Positions 15,917 through 23,808 of a DNA stretch of 32,379 nucleotides are shown here, one piece after another (position 1 is the first letter of the stretch; every line of letters begins with the position of its first letter). The position numbers and the translations under genes were made by a program. The DNA lies in NCBI GenBank assembly GCA_002317135.1, contig DCIX01000018.1, forward strand, positions 2,316 to 34,694. Reading direction: 5' to 3'. The notes beneath the pieces are model-generated. The model was given only the letters and a program-made list of their open reading frames with translations. It did no database searches and had not been told where the DNA came from. Origin of the DNA: Bacteroidales bacterium UBA1715 (lineage in GTDB: Bacteria > Bacteroidota > Bacteroidia > Bacteroidales > UBA1715).

Positions 15917-17371
15917 ATGCTAAATTTTGTCATAGAAAATACAAACAAGTTTATTGCTTCAGTTCCAAAATCGAGACGTAAACAGTATGGGCAATTTTTT
16001 ACATCAAAGGCATCTGCTAAGTTCATGGCAGAACTATTTGATGTAGATTTTTCTATGCCAGAAATTACACTTCTTGATGCTGGTTGTGGAACAGGTGTTT
16101 TGACAGCTGCATGGGTAGATATGGTACGCTCTCGAGGTTACAAAGGTAATATAAAAGTGACGTGCTATGAAACGGATACAATGGTTGTGTCTGTCTTGAT
16201 TGAAAACTTGGAATATATTAAAAAACATTGTCATATTGAATATGAAGTCAGAGAGGAAAACTATATAACCACTCAGCAATTTGAACAAAACATGCTATTT
16301 GGTGATGAACCACAACAATTTGACTACATTATTGGCAATCCACCTTATAAGAAGATTCCAAAGGATACTCCAGAGGCAAAAGCTATGTCGTCTGTTTGCT
16401 ATGGTGCTCCAAATTTGTATTCGTTGTTTTGTTGTATGGGAATCCGCAATTTAAAAGAAGGAAAGGAGATGGTTTACATAATCCCTCGATCCTGGACTTC
16501 AGGTGCTTATTTTGAGTATTTCCGCCGTTATATGTTTGCAAATTGTGTTTTAACTGATATTCATTTGTTTGAAAGTCGCGACAAGGTGTTTGATGGAGAA
16601 TCAGTTCTTCAGGAAACTATTATAATCAAATTGAAGAAACAGAGACACAAACCAGAATCGATTCGAATGACTACATCATCAACATCAGATTTTTCTGATA
16701 TTTCGACTTTTAATGCACCATATGATGCTGTTGTTGCTAGAAATCATTATGTGTTTCTTGTGACCAATAAAAAACAAGCGGACGTACTGGAGAAGGTGAA
16801 CAAGATGCCAGCAACGCTTCTTACTATCAATATGCCGATGAAAACAGGACTAATTGTTGATTTCCGCACTCGTGAAATTTTACGAGATGAACTGGAAGAT
16901 GGTTGCTATCCTTTACTTTATTCACAGCATATAAAGGATGGTCGTGTTGTTTGGCCACAAGGGAAAGAAGGTGAATGCATTTTGACTGACCGAAAGGCAT
17001 TCCTCCAGAAAAATGATAATTATTTGTTGGTAAAGCGTTTTACAGCAAAAGAAGAAAAACGTCGTTTGCAATGTGGTATTTATTTGAAACAACGTTATCC
17101 CCAATTTAAATATATAAGTACCCAGAATAAGGTGAATTTTATCAAATGCGATTCTCCTTGTGTAGCTTATGGATTGTATGTATTGTTGAACTCTACAATG
17201 TATGATACCTATTATAGGCTTCTTAACGGATCAACACAGGTAAATTCCACGGAAATAAACTCTATTCCTGTACCAGAACGTAGTGTTATAGAAGAGATGG
17301 GCCGGGCGCTTATGTACCAAGAACTAACAGAAATAAATTGTAATCAAATCGTAGAACAATGGATAAGATAG
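15917..17371 (+). CDS. Type II N6-adenine DNA methyltransferase (BsuBI/PstI type)
   Basis: The 484-residue protein has the amino-methyltransferase order: motif X GQFFTS (25-30), SAM-binding motif I LLDAGCGTG (52-60), and catalytic motif IV NPPY (141-144), where an adenine N6 amino group is methylated. The C-terminal half (about 300-470) is the target-recognition region. It protects host DNA from the endonuclease encoded by the following gene, whose start overlaps its end by 13 bp. By the partner's family the expected site is CTGCAG; this is inference. CTGCAG does occur in the window (for example at 9064, 12064, 13636, 20640, 22389, 24494 and 31911), so protection would be needed. Confidence 0.9.
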   Translation: MLNFVIENTNKFIASVPKSRRKQYGQFFTSKASAKFMAELFDVDFSMPEITLLDAGCGTGVLTAAWVDMVRSRGYKGNIKVTCYETDTMVVSVLIENLEYIKKHCHIEYEVREENYITTQQFEQNMLFGDEPQQFDYIIGNPPYKKIPKDTPEAKAMSSVCYGAPNLYSLFCCMGIRNLKEGKEMVYIIPRSWTSGAYFEYFRRYMFANCVLTDIHLFESRDKVFDGESVLQETIIIKLKKQRHKPESIRMTTSSTSDFSDISTFNAPYDAVVARNHYVFLVTNKKQADVLEKVNKMPATLLTINMPMKTGLIVDFRTREILRDELEDGCYPLLYSQHIKDGRVVWPQGKEGECILTDRKAFLQKNDNYLLVKRFTAKEEKRRLQCGIYLKQRYPQFKYISTQNKVNFIKCDSPCVAYGLYVLLNSTMYDTYYRLLNGSTQVNSTEINSIPVPERSVIEEMGRALMYQELTEINCNQIVEQWIR

Positions 17372-18267
17372 TTAAGGCAAAACGTATTCTTAAAGCAATT
17401 GGATTACCAGAGCGTCAGCAAAGTGATTTATGTGCACTTACTCTTCTTGCTCTTGCATGCATCAAAAAAACTTCTGCTTGGAGTACTGCATCAAACGAGT
17501 GGATAAGGATTCACGATATTATAGCTTTTGTGAATAAAAATTACGGAACAAAGTATGCGGAGAATTCGAGGGAGACGTTCCGTAAACAGGCTCTTCATCA
17601 TTTTCGTACGGCAGCTATTGTAGAAGACAATGGTGTGGCTACCAATAGTCCAAATTATCGTTGGCGCTTGACTAATGAGTTTTTGACTTTGCTTCAAGTA
17701 AATGCATCATCTTCTTTTGTTGCGGAGTTTAATAGTAAACATGAACGGTTAATTGATGTTTATGCTTCAAAGAAACGTATGAAAATGATGCCTGTTAAAA
17801 TCAATGGTATTGATTTGACTTTTAGCACAGGTAAACATAACGAGTTGCAGAAATCTATCATAGAGCAGTTCGCTCCGCGATTTGCTCCTAACTCTGAATG
17901 CTTGTATGTTGGTGACACGATAGAGAAAGACTTGGTGAAAAATGTGGAACGTCTGTCTGAGATAGTTTTTTCTATTACTCTTCACGACAAAATGCCTGAC
18001 GTTGTCTTTTATTGTGAAGAAAAAAACTGGATTTATTTTATAGAGTCAGTTACATCTGTAGGTCCTATGGATCCGAAGCGGATTGTAGAAATTAAGTCTA
18101 TGACAGAGAATGTTACAGCAGGAATGATTTTTGTAACAGCCTTCCTTGATTTCAAGACATACAAAAAGTTTTCAGATCAACTAGCCTGGGAAACGGAAGT
18201 ATGGATTGCGGAAATGCCAGACCATATGATTCATCTTAATGGTGATAAGTTCATTGGACCTAGATAG
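17359..18267 (+). CDS. BsuBI/PstI-family type II restriction endonuclease
   Basis: This 302-residue protein ends with the BsuBI/PstI endonuclease signature: CLYVGDTIEKDL (181-192), MPDVVFY (212-218), WIYFIESVTSVGPMDPKRI (224-242) and TEVWIAEMPDHMIHL near the end. Asp214, Glu229 and the lysine-rich surroundings form the likely metal-binding cleavage site. The N-terminal ~140 residues are a helical, helix-turn-helix-like domain as in BsuBI. R.BsuBI and R.PstI cut CTGCAG; the same site is expected but not proven here. The ORF overlaps the methyltransferase by 13 bp, so endonuclease translation is probably coupled to that of the methyltransferase. Neither gene shows a frameshift or missing motif. 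Confidence 0.92.
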   Translation: MDKIVKAKRILKAIGLPERQQSDLCALTLLALACIKKTSAWSTASNEWIRIHDIIAFVNKNYGTKYAENSRETFRKQALHHFRTAAIVEDNGVATNSPNYRWRLTNEFLTLLQVNASSSFVAEFNSKHERLIDVYASKKRMKMMPVKINGIDLTFSTGKHNELQKSIIEQFAPRFAPNSECLYVGDTIEKDLVKNVERLSEIVFSITLHDKMPDVVFYCEEKNWIYFIESVTSVGPMDPKRIVEIKSMTENVTAGMIFVTAFLDFKTYKKFSDQLAWETEVWIAEMPDHMIHLNGDKFIGPR

Positions 18268-18365
18268 AATGTTGAGAAAATTACTTCTCGAAAGTTTTGG
18301 TTGTGAAAATGAAGGTTGACAAACTTTATATCGTCACACCGCGAAGAGTATATAGTTTTTTTTGA

Positions 18366-18569
18366 TATTCAAAGTGCAAAAAATGCACTTTAGAAGAGGT
18401 TGCAGTACTTCTCATAGTGCAAAAAAATCCGATTGTTACCCAGAAAGAAATTGCCATGGAGATAGGTAAATCGGAAAGAACAATAAAAACGATAACTGTA
18501 AATCTGCAAAAGAAAAGGGATTCAGAAAAGACAGAATGGAAAAAGAAATGGATATTGGATTATTGTTAA
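18366..18569 (+). pseudogene. Remnant of a helix-turn-helix protein C-terminus
   Basis: The 323-bp gap after the endonuclease holds an open frame of 67 codons with no good start. It encodes NPIVTQKEIAMEIGKSERTI followed by a Lys-rich tail with LQKK and WILDYC, then a stop. This matches the terminal winged helix-turn-helix found at the C-terminus of AlbA/Sla-type ATP-binding or Fic-like regulators (N-P-x-x-T-x-x-E-I-A-x-x-x-G-x-S-x-R-T-I). A stop (18363-18365) precedes the frame and no upstream domain is recognisable, so it is best read as the broken end of a gene. A short protein from GTG 18417 is possible but less likely. The stretch 18268-18365 shows nothing else. Confidence 0.55.
18371..18391. 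repeat. Perfect 8-bp hairpin (AAAGTGCA/TGCACTTT)
   Basis: AAAGTGCA (18371-18378) and TGCACTTT (18384-18391) are perfectly complementary, separated by five A. AGTGCAAAAAA recurs as a direct copy from 18416. The hairpin lies 104 bp after the endonuclease stop and inside the helix-turn-helix remnant. No T-run follows, so it is not a classical terminator; it may be a chance or recombination-associated repeat. Confidence 0.4.
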
Positions 18570-18590
18570 AGATTAGGGTAAATCTTTGAA

Positions 18591-19337
18591 TTATTTATGT
18601 CGTTTCCACAATTTCCGTAACCACATTGATGGATAGCCATATACTATGGCAATAAAGCAGAGGCAAGTGTTAAGTAAACTGATCCGCACAAAGTCTTTGG
18701 TTGGACGGAAGTGTGATACGCGTTCTTCTTTTGGTGGATAATACACGTCTATGTTTATTGGAATCAATGGAATTGCTTTCCAGGCACAGCGTACAAGCAT
18801 TTCCAATTCTGCTTCATATCGATTATTGAGAGGGCCTTTGTATTTCATCGCAACAAGAGGATAGGCTCTATATCCGGTTTGGGTATCTGGCAACGAAATG
18901 CTTGTTTGTACTGTAAACCAAAAGTTCGAAAATCTATTTGCAAAACTGTTTTTCGACGGCATATTAGGCTGGTCAAATGAACGGCTTCCAATTATGAGTG
19001 CATCTGGATTCTCTTTGATTGCTTGTGCAAATAACGGTAAATCACTTGCTTTATGTTGACCATCGGCATCAAGTGTTATGGCTGTTTTATAGCTTCGTTT
19101 TTTTGCTTCTGCAAATGCTTGCTGTAATGCGTAGCCTTTACCGTGATTCGGAACATACGAAACAATCGTAATCTTGTCTGCAAATGTTTTTAAAATAGAA
19201 TCAGTTGTGTCGGTAGAACCATCGTTTACGACAATCACATTGGATGAGTATGGCAAGACCGATTCAATAACAGAGGCTATTGTTCTCTCGTTATTATAGG
19301 TAGGAATGACAATGCAAATGTCGTTTGTAAGTTCCAT
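18591..19337 (-). CDS. GT2-family glycosyltransferase (dolichol-phosphate-mannose-synthase-like)
   Basis: This 248-residue protein has a GT-A fold. The N-terminal VIPTYNNERTI (10-20), VVNDGSTD (36-43) and TLDADGQH (88-95) hold the nucleotide-sugar and metal ligands (Asp90, Asp92). A hydrophobic segment near the C-terminus (about 222-238) suggests membrane association. GT2 enzymes of this kind transfer a sugar from NDP-sugar to a lipid or polyprenyl carrier. It is the last gene of the lipid operon, overlapping the hotdog gene by 1 bp (TAATG). GT2 domains are standard in aryl-polyene-type clusters, where they probably glycosylate the lipid; this role is inference. Downstream the operon gives way to the restriction-modification patch. 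Confidence 0.88.
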   Translation of the reverse strand: MELTNDICIVIPTYNNERTIASVIESVLPYSSNVIVVNDGSTDTTDSILKTFADKITIVSYVPNHGKGYALQQAFAEAKKRSYKTAITLDADGQHKASDLPLFAQAIKENPDALIIGSRSFDQPNMPSKNSFANRFSNFWFTVQTSISLPDTQTGYRAYPLVAMKYKGPLNNRYEAELEMLVRCAWKAIPLIPINIDVYYPPKEERVSHFRPTKDFVRISLLNTCLCFIAIVYGYPSMWLRKLWKRHK

Positions 19338-19696
19338 TATGCTAATTCAAAGTTGATTTTTGAATAGACATTTCCTTCAGATAGAATCTGCACTTTGGCT
19401 TGGTATGTATTTTCTGATTGTGAAATGTTGATGGCAAAATCCAAAAATTCATTTGCAATAGGAGTAATGATGTTGATGAATTTTACCGATTTAACAAATG
19501 CAACCTGTATTTGCTTTCCTATGTGTTTTTCACATAATTCCTTCGCAATTTCAATTAAGCAAGCACCTGGGGTAATAGGTGAGCCTGGGAAATGTGCTTT
19601 GAAGATTTCATTACTCTTATTCTGACGAATAGAATATGTTATGGTATCTTTTATAACGTGTTTGTGTTCAATGAGATAAAGCTTGTTTTCTAACAT
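19337..19696 (-). CDS. FabZ-like hotdog dehydratase
   Basis: This 119-residue single-hotdog protein has the FabA/FabZ active-site signature AHFPGSPITPGACLIE (34-49). His35 and Glu49 take the places of the catalytic His/Glu pair that removes water from 3-hydroxyacyl-ACP. It is shorter than housekeeping FabZ (about 145) and follows the LolA-like gene after 1 bp. In an aryl-polyene-type pathway one or two such dehydratases create the conjugated double bonds. A second hotdog protein lies at 25386-25820 in the same operon. Confidence 0.8.
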   Translation of the reverse strand: MLENKLYLIEHKHVIKDTITYSIRQNKSNEIFKAHFPGSPITPGACLIEIAKELCEKHIGKQIQVAFVKSVKFINIITPIANEFLDFAINISQSENTYQAKVQILSEGNVYSKINFELA

Positions 19697-19697
19697 A

Positions 19698-20333
19698 TTA
19701 TTGAGCGATGAAAAGTTTTGGGTCTATTGTTTGGTTTATTTTGTGGTTAGAGAAAAGAATGGTCATTGAGTCACCGTTCTTCTCTTGCATACAAATACTT
19801 TTAGCAACTTTTGTTTGTTTATCGATTAGTAATGTTATGTTTGAATAAATTGCTGCAATTCTTTTGTTTATTGGAGTAAGTACGACTTTGTATGTCGTTT
19901 GATTTGCGGAAACTTCCGAAGAAAAGTTTTTGCTGTCATTTAAGCCAGAACCGTCAATTGTGCTCATAATGATTGTTGCCAACTCTTTGAACATTCTTGT
20001 GTTGTTGGTCGTGGTTCCTTTGTCTGTTTTTATCGCAACATCGTTTCCGTTCACAATGAGTGCAGTTGCTTGTGGAGATGTGTATTCCCAACGAAGTGCG
20101 TTGGGTGATTTGTAGTACATTATTCCTTTGGAAATGGCTTTGTCGGCAACTAATGTGCTCGTTTTCTCTTGTACAAAATTACAAGATAGAGTTTTGTTGT
20201 TTTTTGAACTTGCCGAAACTTCGGACAGAATGTTTTGCTTGGTTGTAGCGTCAACTTTCTTGAAATCGCTTTGAGCACATACTTGTAATGCGAGCAAAAG
20301 ACATAGGATACTATTGCAAATAAATTTCTTCAT
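19698..20333 (-). CDS. LolA-like outer-membrane lipid/lipoprotein carrier
   Basis: From the ATG at 20333 the 211-residue product has a signal peptide (MKKFICNSILCLLLALQVCAQ) followed by a LolA-type half-barrel. Indicators are FVQEKTSTLVADKAISKG, the MYYKSPNALRWEY strand pair that carries the conserved Arg, and a late VKSI-x-M-Q strand. LolA shuttles lipoproteins across the periplasm. Copies inside aryl-polyene and flexirubin clusters are thought to carry the finished lipid to the outer membrane, so a dedicated periplasmic carrier is likely here. I prefer 20333 to the in-frame 20351 because the signal peptide begins there. Confidence 0.85.
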   Translation of the reverse strand: MKKFICNSILCLLLALQVCAQSDFKKVDATTKQNILSEVSASSKNNKTLSCNFVQEKTSTLVADKAISKGIMYYKSPNALRWEYTSPQATALIVNGNDVAIKTDKGTTTNNTRMFKELATIIMSTIDGSGLNDSKNFSSEVSANQTTYKVVLTPINKRIAAIYSNITLLIDKQTKVAKSICMQEKNGDSMTILFSNHKINQTIDPKLFIAQ

Positions 20334-20337
20334 ACAA

Positions 20338-20691
20338 CTATTTCGCAACAAAAATTACGCCAATTATTATGCAGGCAACACCAATCCATCGAGTGAATGG
20401 AATAGATTCGTGTAATAGAAACATTGCGGCAAACATTCCAAAAACAAAACTCATACAAGTCATTGGGTAGGCTGACGAGAGTGGATATTGTTTGAGAATA
20501 TGAAGCCAAAGAACCGTAGCACTTCCCATTGCGATACCTGTGGCTAGAAACCACCAATTGGTAAGTAGGTTTTGAAAATAGTTCCAAGTCCACGAAAATG
20601 CGGTCATTTTGTTCATGGCAAGTTTGAGAAACACTTGTCCTGCAGCAAGACAAAATGATTGAATAACCGATAAAACAATGAGTCTTAGCAT
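20338..20691 (-). CDS. Small four-helix EamA/SMR-type transporter
   Basis: This 117-residue integral membrane protein has four predicted helices. GQVFLKLAMNK lies in the first helix, and LHILKQYPLSSAYPMTCMSF carries the P-x-x-x-A-Y-P pattern typical of SMR/EamA half-size proteins, including the ArnE/ArnF-like flippases for polyprenyl-linked sugars. Proteins of this size act as dimers. It overlaps the upstream ketosynthase-like gene by 7 bp and ends 4 bp before the LolA-like start, so it belongs to the operon. Next to a GT2 transferase and an acyltransferase, flipping a lipid or lipid-linked sugar is a sensible but untested role. Confidence 0.75.
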   Translation of the reverse strand: MLRLIVLSVIQSFCLAAGQVFLKLAMNKMTAFSWTWNYFQNLLTNWWFLATGIAMGSATVLWLHILKQYPLSSAYPMTCMSFVFGMFAAMFLLHESIPFTRWIGVACIIIGVIFVAK

Positions 20692-21734
20692 TTTGATAAA
20701 AGAATCAACGAGTGGTCTTTGTTTTGGAAGTGGTTGTAAACCAATATAGTGCGTAATTCTTGTTCTTGTATGTTATTGTAGCGTAGATGTTGTGGAATAA
20801 TTCCTTTCTTAAGGCAAGTTGCCGCTGTATATACGCCAAATCCTGGTGCAGTAAACGACTCTCCAAATATATTTTTATACCAACAAATAGGTTTGTTTGC
20901 AAAGAATGTTTCTGCAAAATCTTTATAAATGTCGTCGTTTTTTTGATCTCCACTTATGCCAAGCATTACAGCATCTATCGAAGATATGTTTGCTTGTGTC
21001 ATCATATCTTGAAGGACTTCTTGCATTCTTTCTTTGGAAGGTTTGTAAAGCAATTCAACATCGTGTAGTTTACAAAGTGATTGTTCTTTTTGTTCAGTTC
21101 CTAATGTAATTGCTGCCGAACATTCTCCCGCAAAAGAACCGTTGCTATTGCTTGTTTGTAGGATTTCTGGAGAAATTTCTGTTTTCCAATAGCCGATTTT
21201 TCCCAACATATTGAAATAATCAGGAGTCATTTCGTCTTGACCACCAACAAGGGCGTTCTTGATTTTTCCAAGTTTTAATTGGATGAATGCATCGGAAAGT
21301 GCTGATTCAAAAGAAGTTCCACGATGTGAATACGTACAATTGTATCCATTACATTTTAGAAATAATGCAACCTGCGAACTGATAGTGTTGTGAGTAGATT
21401 GCATGAAAAAAGTTGGTTGTAGGAATTCTTCACCTTCTTTTACCATTGCCGAAAGAAACTTTTCTGTGTTTTCTACACAGCCTAATCCCGTTCCTGTTAT
21501 TATAGCGTCAAGTTCTTGTATATCAGCTTGTTTTAATGCCGACAATGATGTAGCAATTGCTCTTTTTATTAGTTTTCCCATTCTTCGTGATGCAATAGGC
21601 AAGATAAACTGTTTGTAATCAGGCTCTATTGAACGATTGTAGGGAAGAGTAGGAATGATAGGAGTTTCAAACCAATCTTCGCATAGAGGATTTTGAATTG
21701 AAATTTGTGCAGCTGATTGAATGAAAATCTCCAT
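20685..21734 (-). CDS. Ketosynthase-like protein without catalytic Cys (chain-length-factor-like)
   Basis: This 349-residue protein has a thiolase-like fold: a GTGLGCVENT stretch (81-90), THNTISSQVALF and ALVGGQDEMTPD. At the nucleophile position, where active ketosynthases read T-A-C-S-S, it has HRGTSFESA (137-145). The Cys is therefore replaced by Thr/Ser, and no H-G-T-G-T motif is seen. This is the pattern of chain-length-factor partners such as the Ketoacyl-synt_2 proteins of aryl-polyene and flexirubin clusters, which dimerise with a true ketosynthase and set the product length. The active partner is probably the adjacent gene (21736-22932), 1 bp upstream. Confidence 0.8.
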   Translation of the reverse strand: MEIFIQSAAQISIQNPLCEDWFETPIIPTLPYNRSIEPDYKQFILPIASRRMGKLIKRAIATSLSALKQADIQELDAIITGTGLGCVENTEKFLSAMVKEGEEFLQPTFFMQSTHNTISSQVALFLKCNGYNCTYSHRGTSFESALSDAFIQLKLGKIKNALVGGQDEMTPDYFNMLGKIGYWKTEISPEILQTSNSNGSFAGECSAAITLGTEQKEQSLCKLHDVELLYKPSKERMQEVLQDMMTQANISSIDAVMLGISGDQKNDDIYKDFAETFFANKPICWYKNIFGESFTAPGFGVYTAATCLKKGIIPQHLRYNNIQEQELRTILVYNHFQNKDHSLILLSKC

Positions 21735-21735
21735 A

Positions 21736-22932
21736 TTATTTGATTTTTGAGAATATACAAGACGAATCGTTACCGCCGAAGCCGAAAGAGTTATTCATAA
21801 TATGATTCATTTCTTTCTTTTTTGTCTTCGTGTTTGGTTGAATGTCTATGTTTTCGATTTTTTCTGCAAAGTTGAGGTTGGCTGGCACGAAATTGTTTTC
21901 CATTGCTAAAATGGAAATGACAGATTCAACACTTCCGGCAGCACTTGTTGTGTGTCCGGTGAAAGCTTTGGTTGACGAAAAATCTGGAGTATGTTCTCCA
22001 AAAACTCTCGTTATTGCAATACTTTCGGTTTCGTCGTTATTGCCAGTTCCTGTGCCGTGTGCACTGATGTAGTCAATGTCTTTTGGTTGTAGCCCTGCGT
22101 TTTGTAAAGCGCCTTGCATAGCCAAGAAAGGACCTTGTCCGTTAGGAGATGTAGCAGTTTGGTGGAATGCATCGCAGAAGTTTGCATATCCGCTTAGTTC
22201 ACATAGTGCGGTTGCACCTCGTTGTTTGGCCTCGTCTGCTTTCTCCAACACAAGATATGCAGCACCTTCTCCTAAATTCAATCCTGCACGATTTTGTGAA
22301 AATGGTTTGCAAGTTGCTCTGTCTAAAATCATTAGAGTGTTAAAACCATTAAGGTGAAATTTACTTAAGCATTCAGTTCCGCCAACTACTGCAGCGTCTA
22401 CTTTTCCTGCTTTGATAAGGTTTGCACCAATAATAAGTGCATTTATTGCAGAAGAACAAGCAGTGGATATTGTTGTTGTTGTATTGAAAATGCCAAAATA
22501 GTCCGCAATGTCGTCTGTTCCGGCACCACAATCGTGAGCGGCTATGTATTCGGAGTGCGAGTCGTTTTCCAGAAAGTCAATGTAGAATTGCTCGCTTTTC
22601 TCCATACCTCCAACAGTAGTACCATTTATGAACGCAATGCGTTTTGGTTTGTTTTCGGTAAGTTTAGCTTGTTGAATAGCTTCTTGTGCCGCAACAATAC
22701 CCATTAAAGGAGTACGTGTAATTAGTTGTTCCTCAGGTATATTGAGCATCTGTTTCATATCAGAATCAGAAAATGGAACTTCGGAAACAGGAATGTCGTT
22801 GTGCATAGTTTGTATGTAACGTATGGTACCAACAGCAGATTTTTCAGCTAATAAAGCAGATACTGTTGCTTCTTTCCCTTTTCCTAATCCCGAAATGATG
22901 CCCATTCCGGTTACAACTAATTTGTCGTTCAT
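21736..22932 (-). CDS. Beta-ketoacyl-ACP synthase (KAS II/FabF-like)
   Basis: This is a full-length 398-residue ketosynthase with an intact Cys-His-His triad: Cys159 in ISTACSSAIN, His292 in SAHGTGTGNND, and His327 in FTGHTTSAAG. It also carries the C-terminal FGFGGNDSSCIF. It extends an ACP-bound chain by decarboxylative condensation with malonyl-ACP. Gene order (ACP, this protein, Cys-less partner) suggests it is the elongating subunit of a KS-CLF pair in polyene assembly rather than the housekeeping FabF. The acyl carrier protein gene lies 5 bp upstream. The substrate range cannot be read from sequence. Confidence 0.92.
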   Translation of the reverse strand: MNDKLVVTGMGIISGLGKGKEATVSALLAEKSAVGTIRYIQTMHNDIPVSEVPFSDSDMKQMLNIPEEQLITRTPLMGIVAAQEAIQQAKLTENKPKRIAFINGTTVGGMEKSEQFYIDFLENDSHSEYIAAHDCGAGTDDIADYFGIFNTTTTISTACSSAINALIIGANLIKAGKVDAAVVGGTECLSKFHLNGFNTLMILDRATCKPFSQNRAGLNLGEGAAYLVLEKADEAKQRGATALCELSGYANFCDAFHQTATSPNGQGPFLAMQGALQNAGLQPKDIDYISAHGTGTGNNDETESIAITRVFGEHTPDFSSTKAFTGHTTSAAGSVESVISILAMENNFVPANLNFAEKIENIDIQPNTKTKKKEMNHIMNNSFGFGGNDSSCIFSKIK

Positions 22933-22937
22933 TGTGC

Positions 22938-23195
22938 TTATTTCGTTCTGTTATTAGAAATAAATTCAGCCATTACGCGAATAGACTTGAAGATTTCTTT
23001 TCCTTTTTCAGAATTGTCAACCTTGATGCCGTAGTTCTTTTGCATCAACATCATTAATTCCAAAGCGTCGATAGAATCCAAGCCAAGACCTTCACCGAAT
23101 AGAGGTGCGTCAGTGTCGATATCTTCTGGAGTGATTTCTTCCAAGTTCAATACTTCGATAATTTCTTTCTTTAATTCTAAAATTAATTCTTCCAT
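22938..23195 (-). CDS. Acyl carrier protein, second in operon
   Basis: This 85-residue acidic helical protein carries the phosphopantetheine attachment site GLDSIDALEL, with Ser41 as the modified residue (D-S-I in place of D-S-L). It is of normal ACP length. It sits between the short ketosynthase-like gene and the KAS II gene, spaced 1 and 5 bp. It is presumably a dedicated carrier of this pathway rather than the fatty-acid synthase ACP. A second, different ACP is encoded at 27839-28081. Confidence 0.92.
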   Translation of the reverse strand: MEELILELKKEIIEVLNLEEITPEDIDTDAPLFGEGLGLDSIDALELMMLMQKNYGIKVDNSEKGKEIFKSIRVMAEFISNNRTK

Positions 23196-23196
23196 A

Positions 23197-23808
23197 TTAT
23201 AAATTGTATAATGTATGTATAGTATCTATGTTTAATTCTTTGTTATTCTTTGAGTTGCGTGTTATGTATGTGAATAGAACATCGCAATTTTCATTGTAAT
23301 ATTCAACCCAACCACAAATGCACGCTTGTATGTTAGAATCTAAAAATGCACTTTCTGCAAAGGAACAAAATTTTTGTGGATTAAATTGTTCCATAACATA
23401 AAAAGCACTTTCGCCCATTGTTTTATTTCTAATAGAAATTTCGCCAGTTACAATGTTTGCCAAAGTGTACACAAAAACGGCTGGACTCGGATAGTAGTCG
23501 TCGTTGTTTTGTATGGTTTTTTGGTAAGAAGTATCGTCATCGAGCGAAGAACTACGGTTGCAACAAACTACTGCAATGTCTTCTTTGATAGTATTTTTGT
23601 CAAATTCGAGTGGTTGTAAGGCAAGTTCGGAACCTAAGAATCCGCTTTTTGCCAAATTGTCCATTTTGAAAAATTTAGGATATGAGATTTTTGCAGAATG
23701 GTATATATCTGTCAACCACGATTGTTCACAAGTAATTGCTATTGTTTTGTCATTTACAATAACTTTCTCGTTCGTAATTCTACAATATGACTCAATTCCT
23801 AACTTCAT
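23197..23808 (-). CDS. Short ketosynthase-like protein lacking the active site
   Basis: This 203-residue protein resembles the N-terminal half of the thiolase/ketosynthase fold: KMDNLAKSGFLGSELAL (48-64), IAVVCCNRSSSLDDD (78-92) and SPAVFVYTLANIVTGEISIR (108-127). At the position of the catalytic Cys it reads NKTMGESAF (128-136), so the nucleophile is absent, and it ends where a C-terminal half would begin. Half-size ketosynthase-like genes occur in flexirubin-type clusters and are probably structural or chain-length partners. The start overlaps the preceding ketosynthase stop by 1 bp. It could be a decayed gene, but the intact frame and tight packing speak for function. Confidence 0.6.
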   Translation of the reverse strand: MKLGIESYCRITNEKVIVNDKTIAITCEQSWLTDIYHSAKISYPKFFKMDNLAKSGFLGSELALQPLEFDKNTIKEDIAVVCCNRSSSLDDDTSYQKTIQNNDDYYPSPAVFVYTLANIVTGEISIRNKTMGESAFYVMEQFNPQKFCSFAESAFLDSNIQACICGWVEYYNENCDVLFTYITRNSKNNKELNIDTIHTLYNL

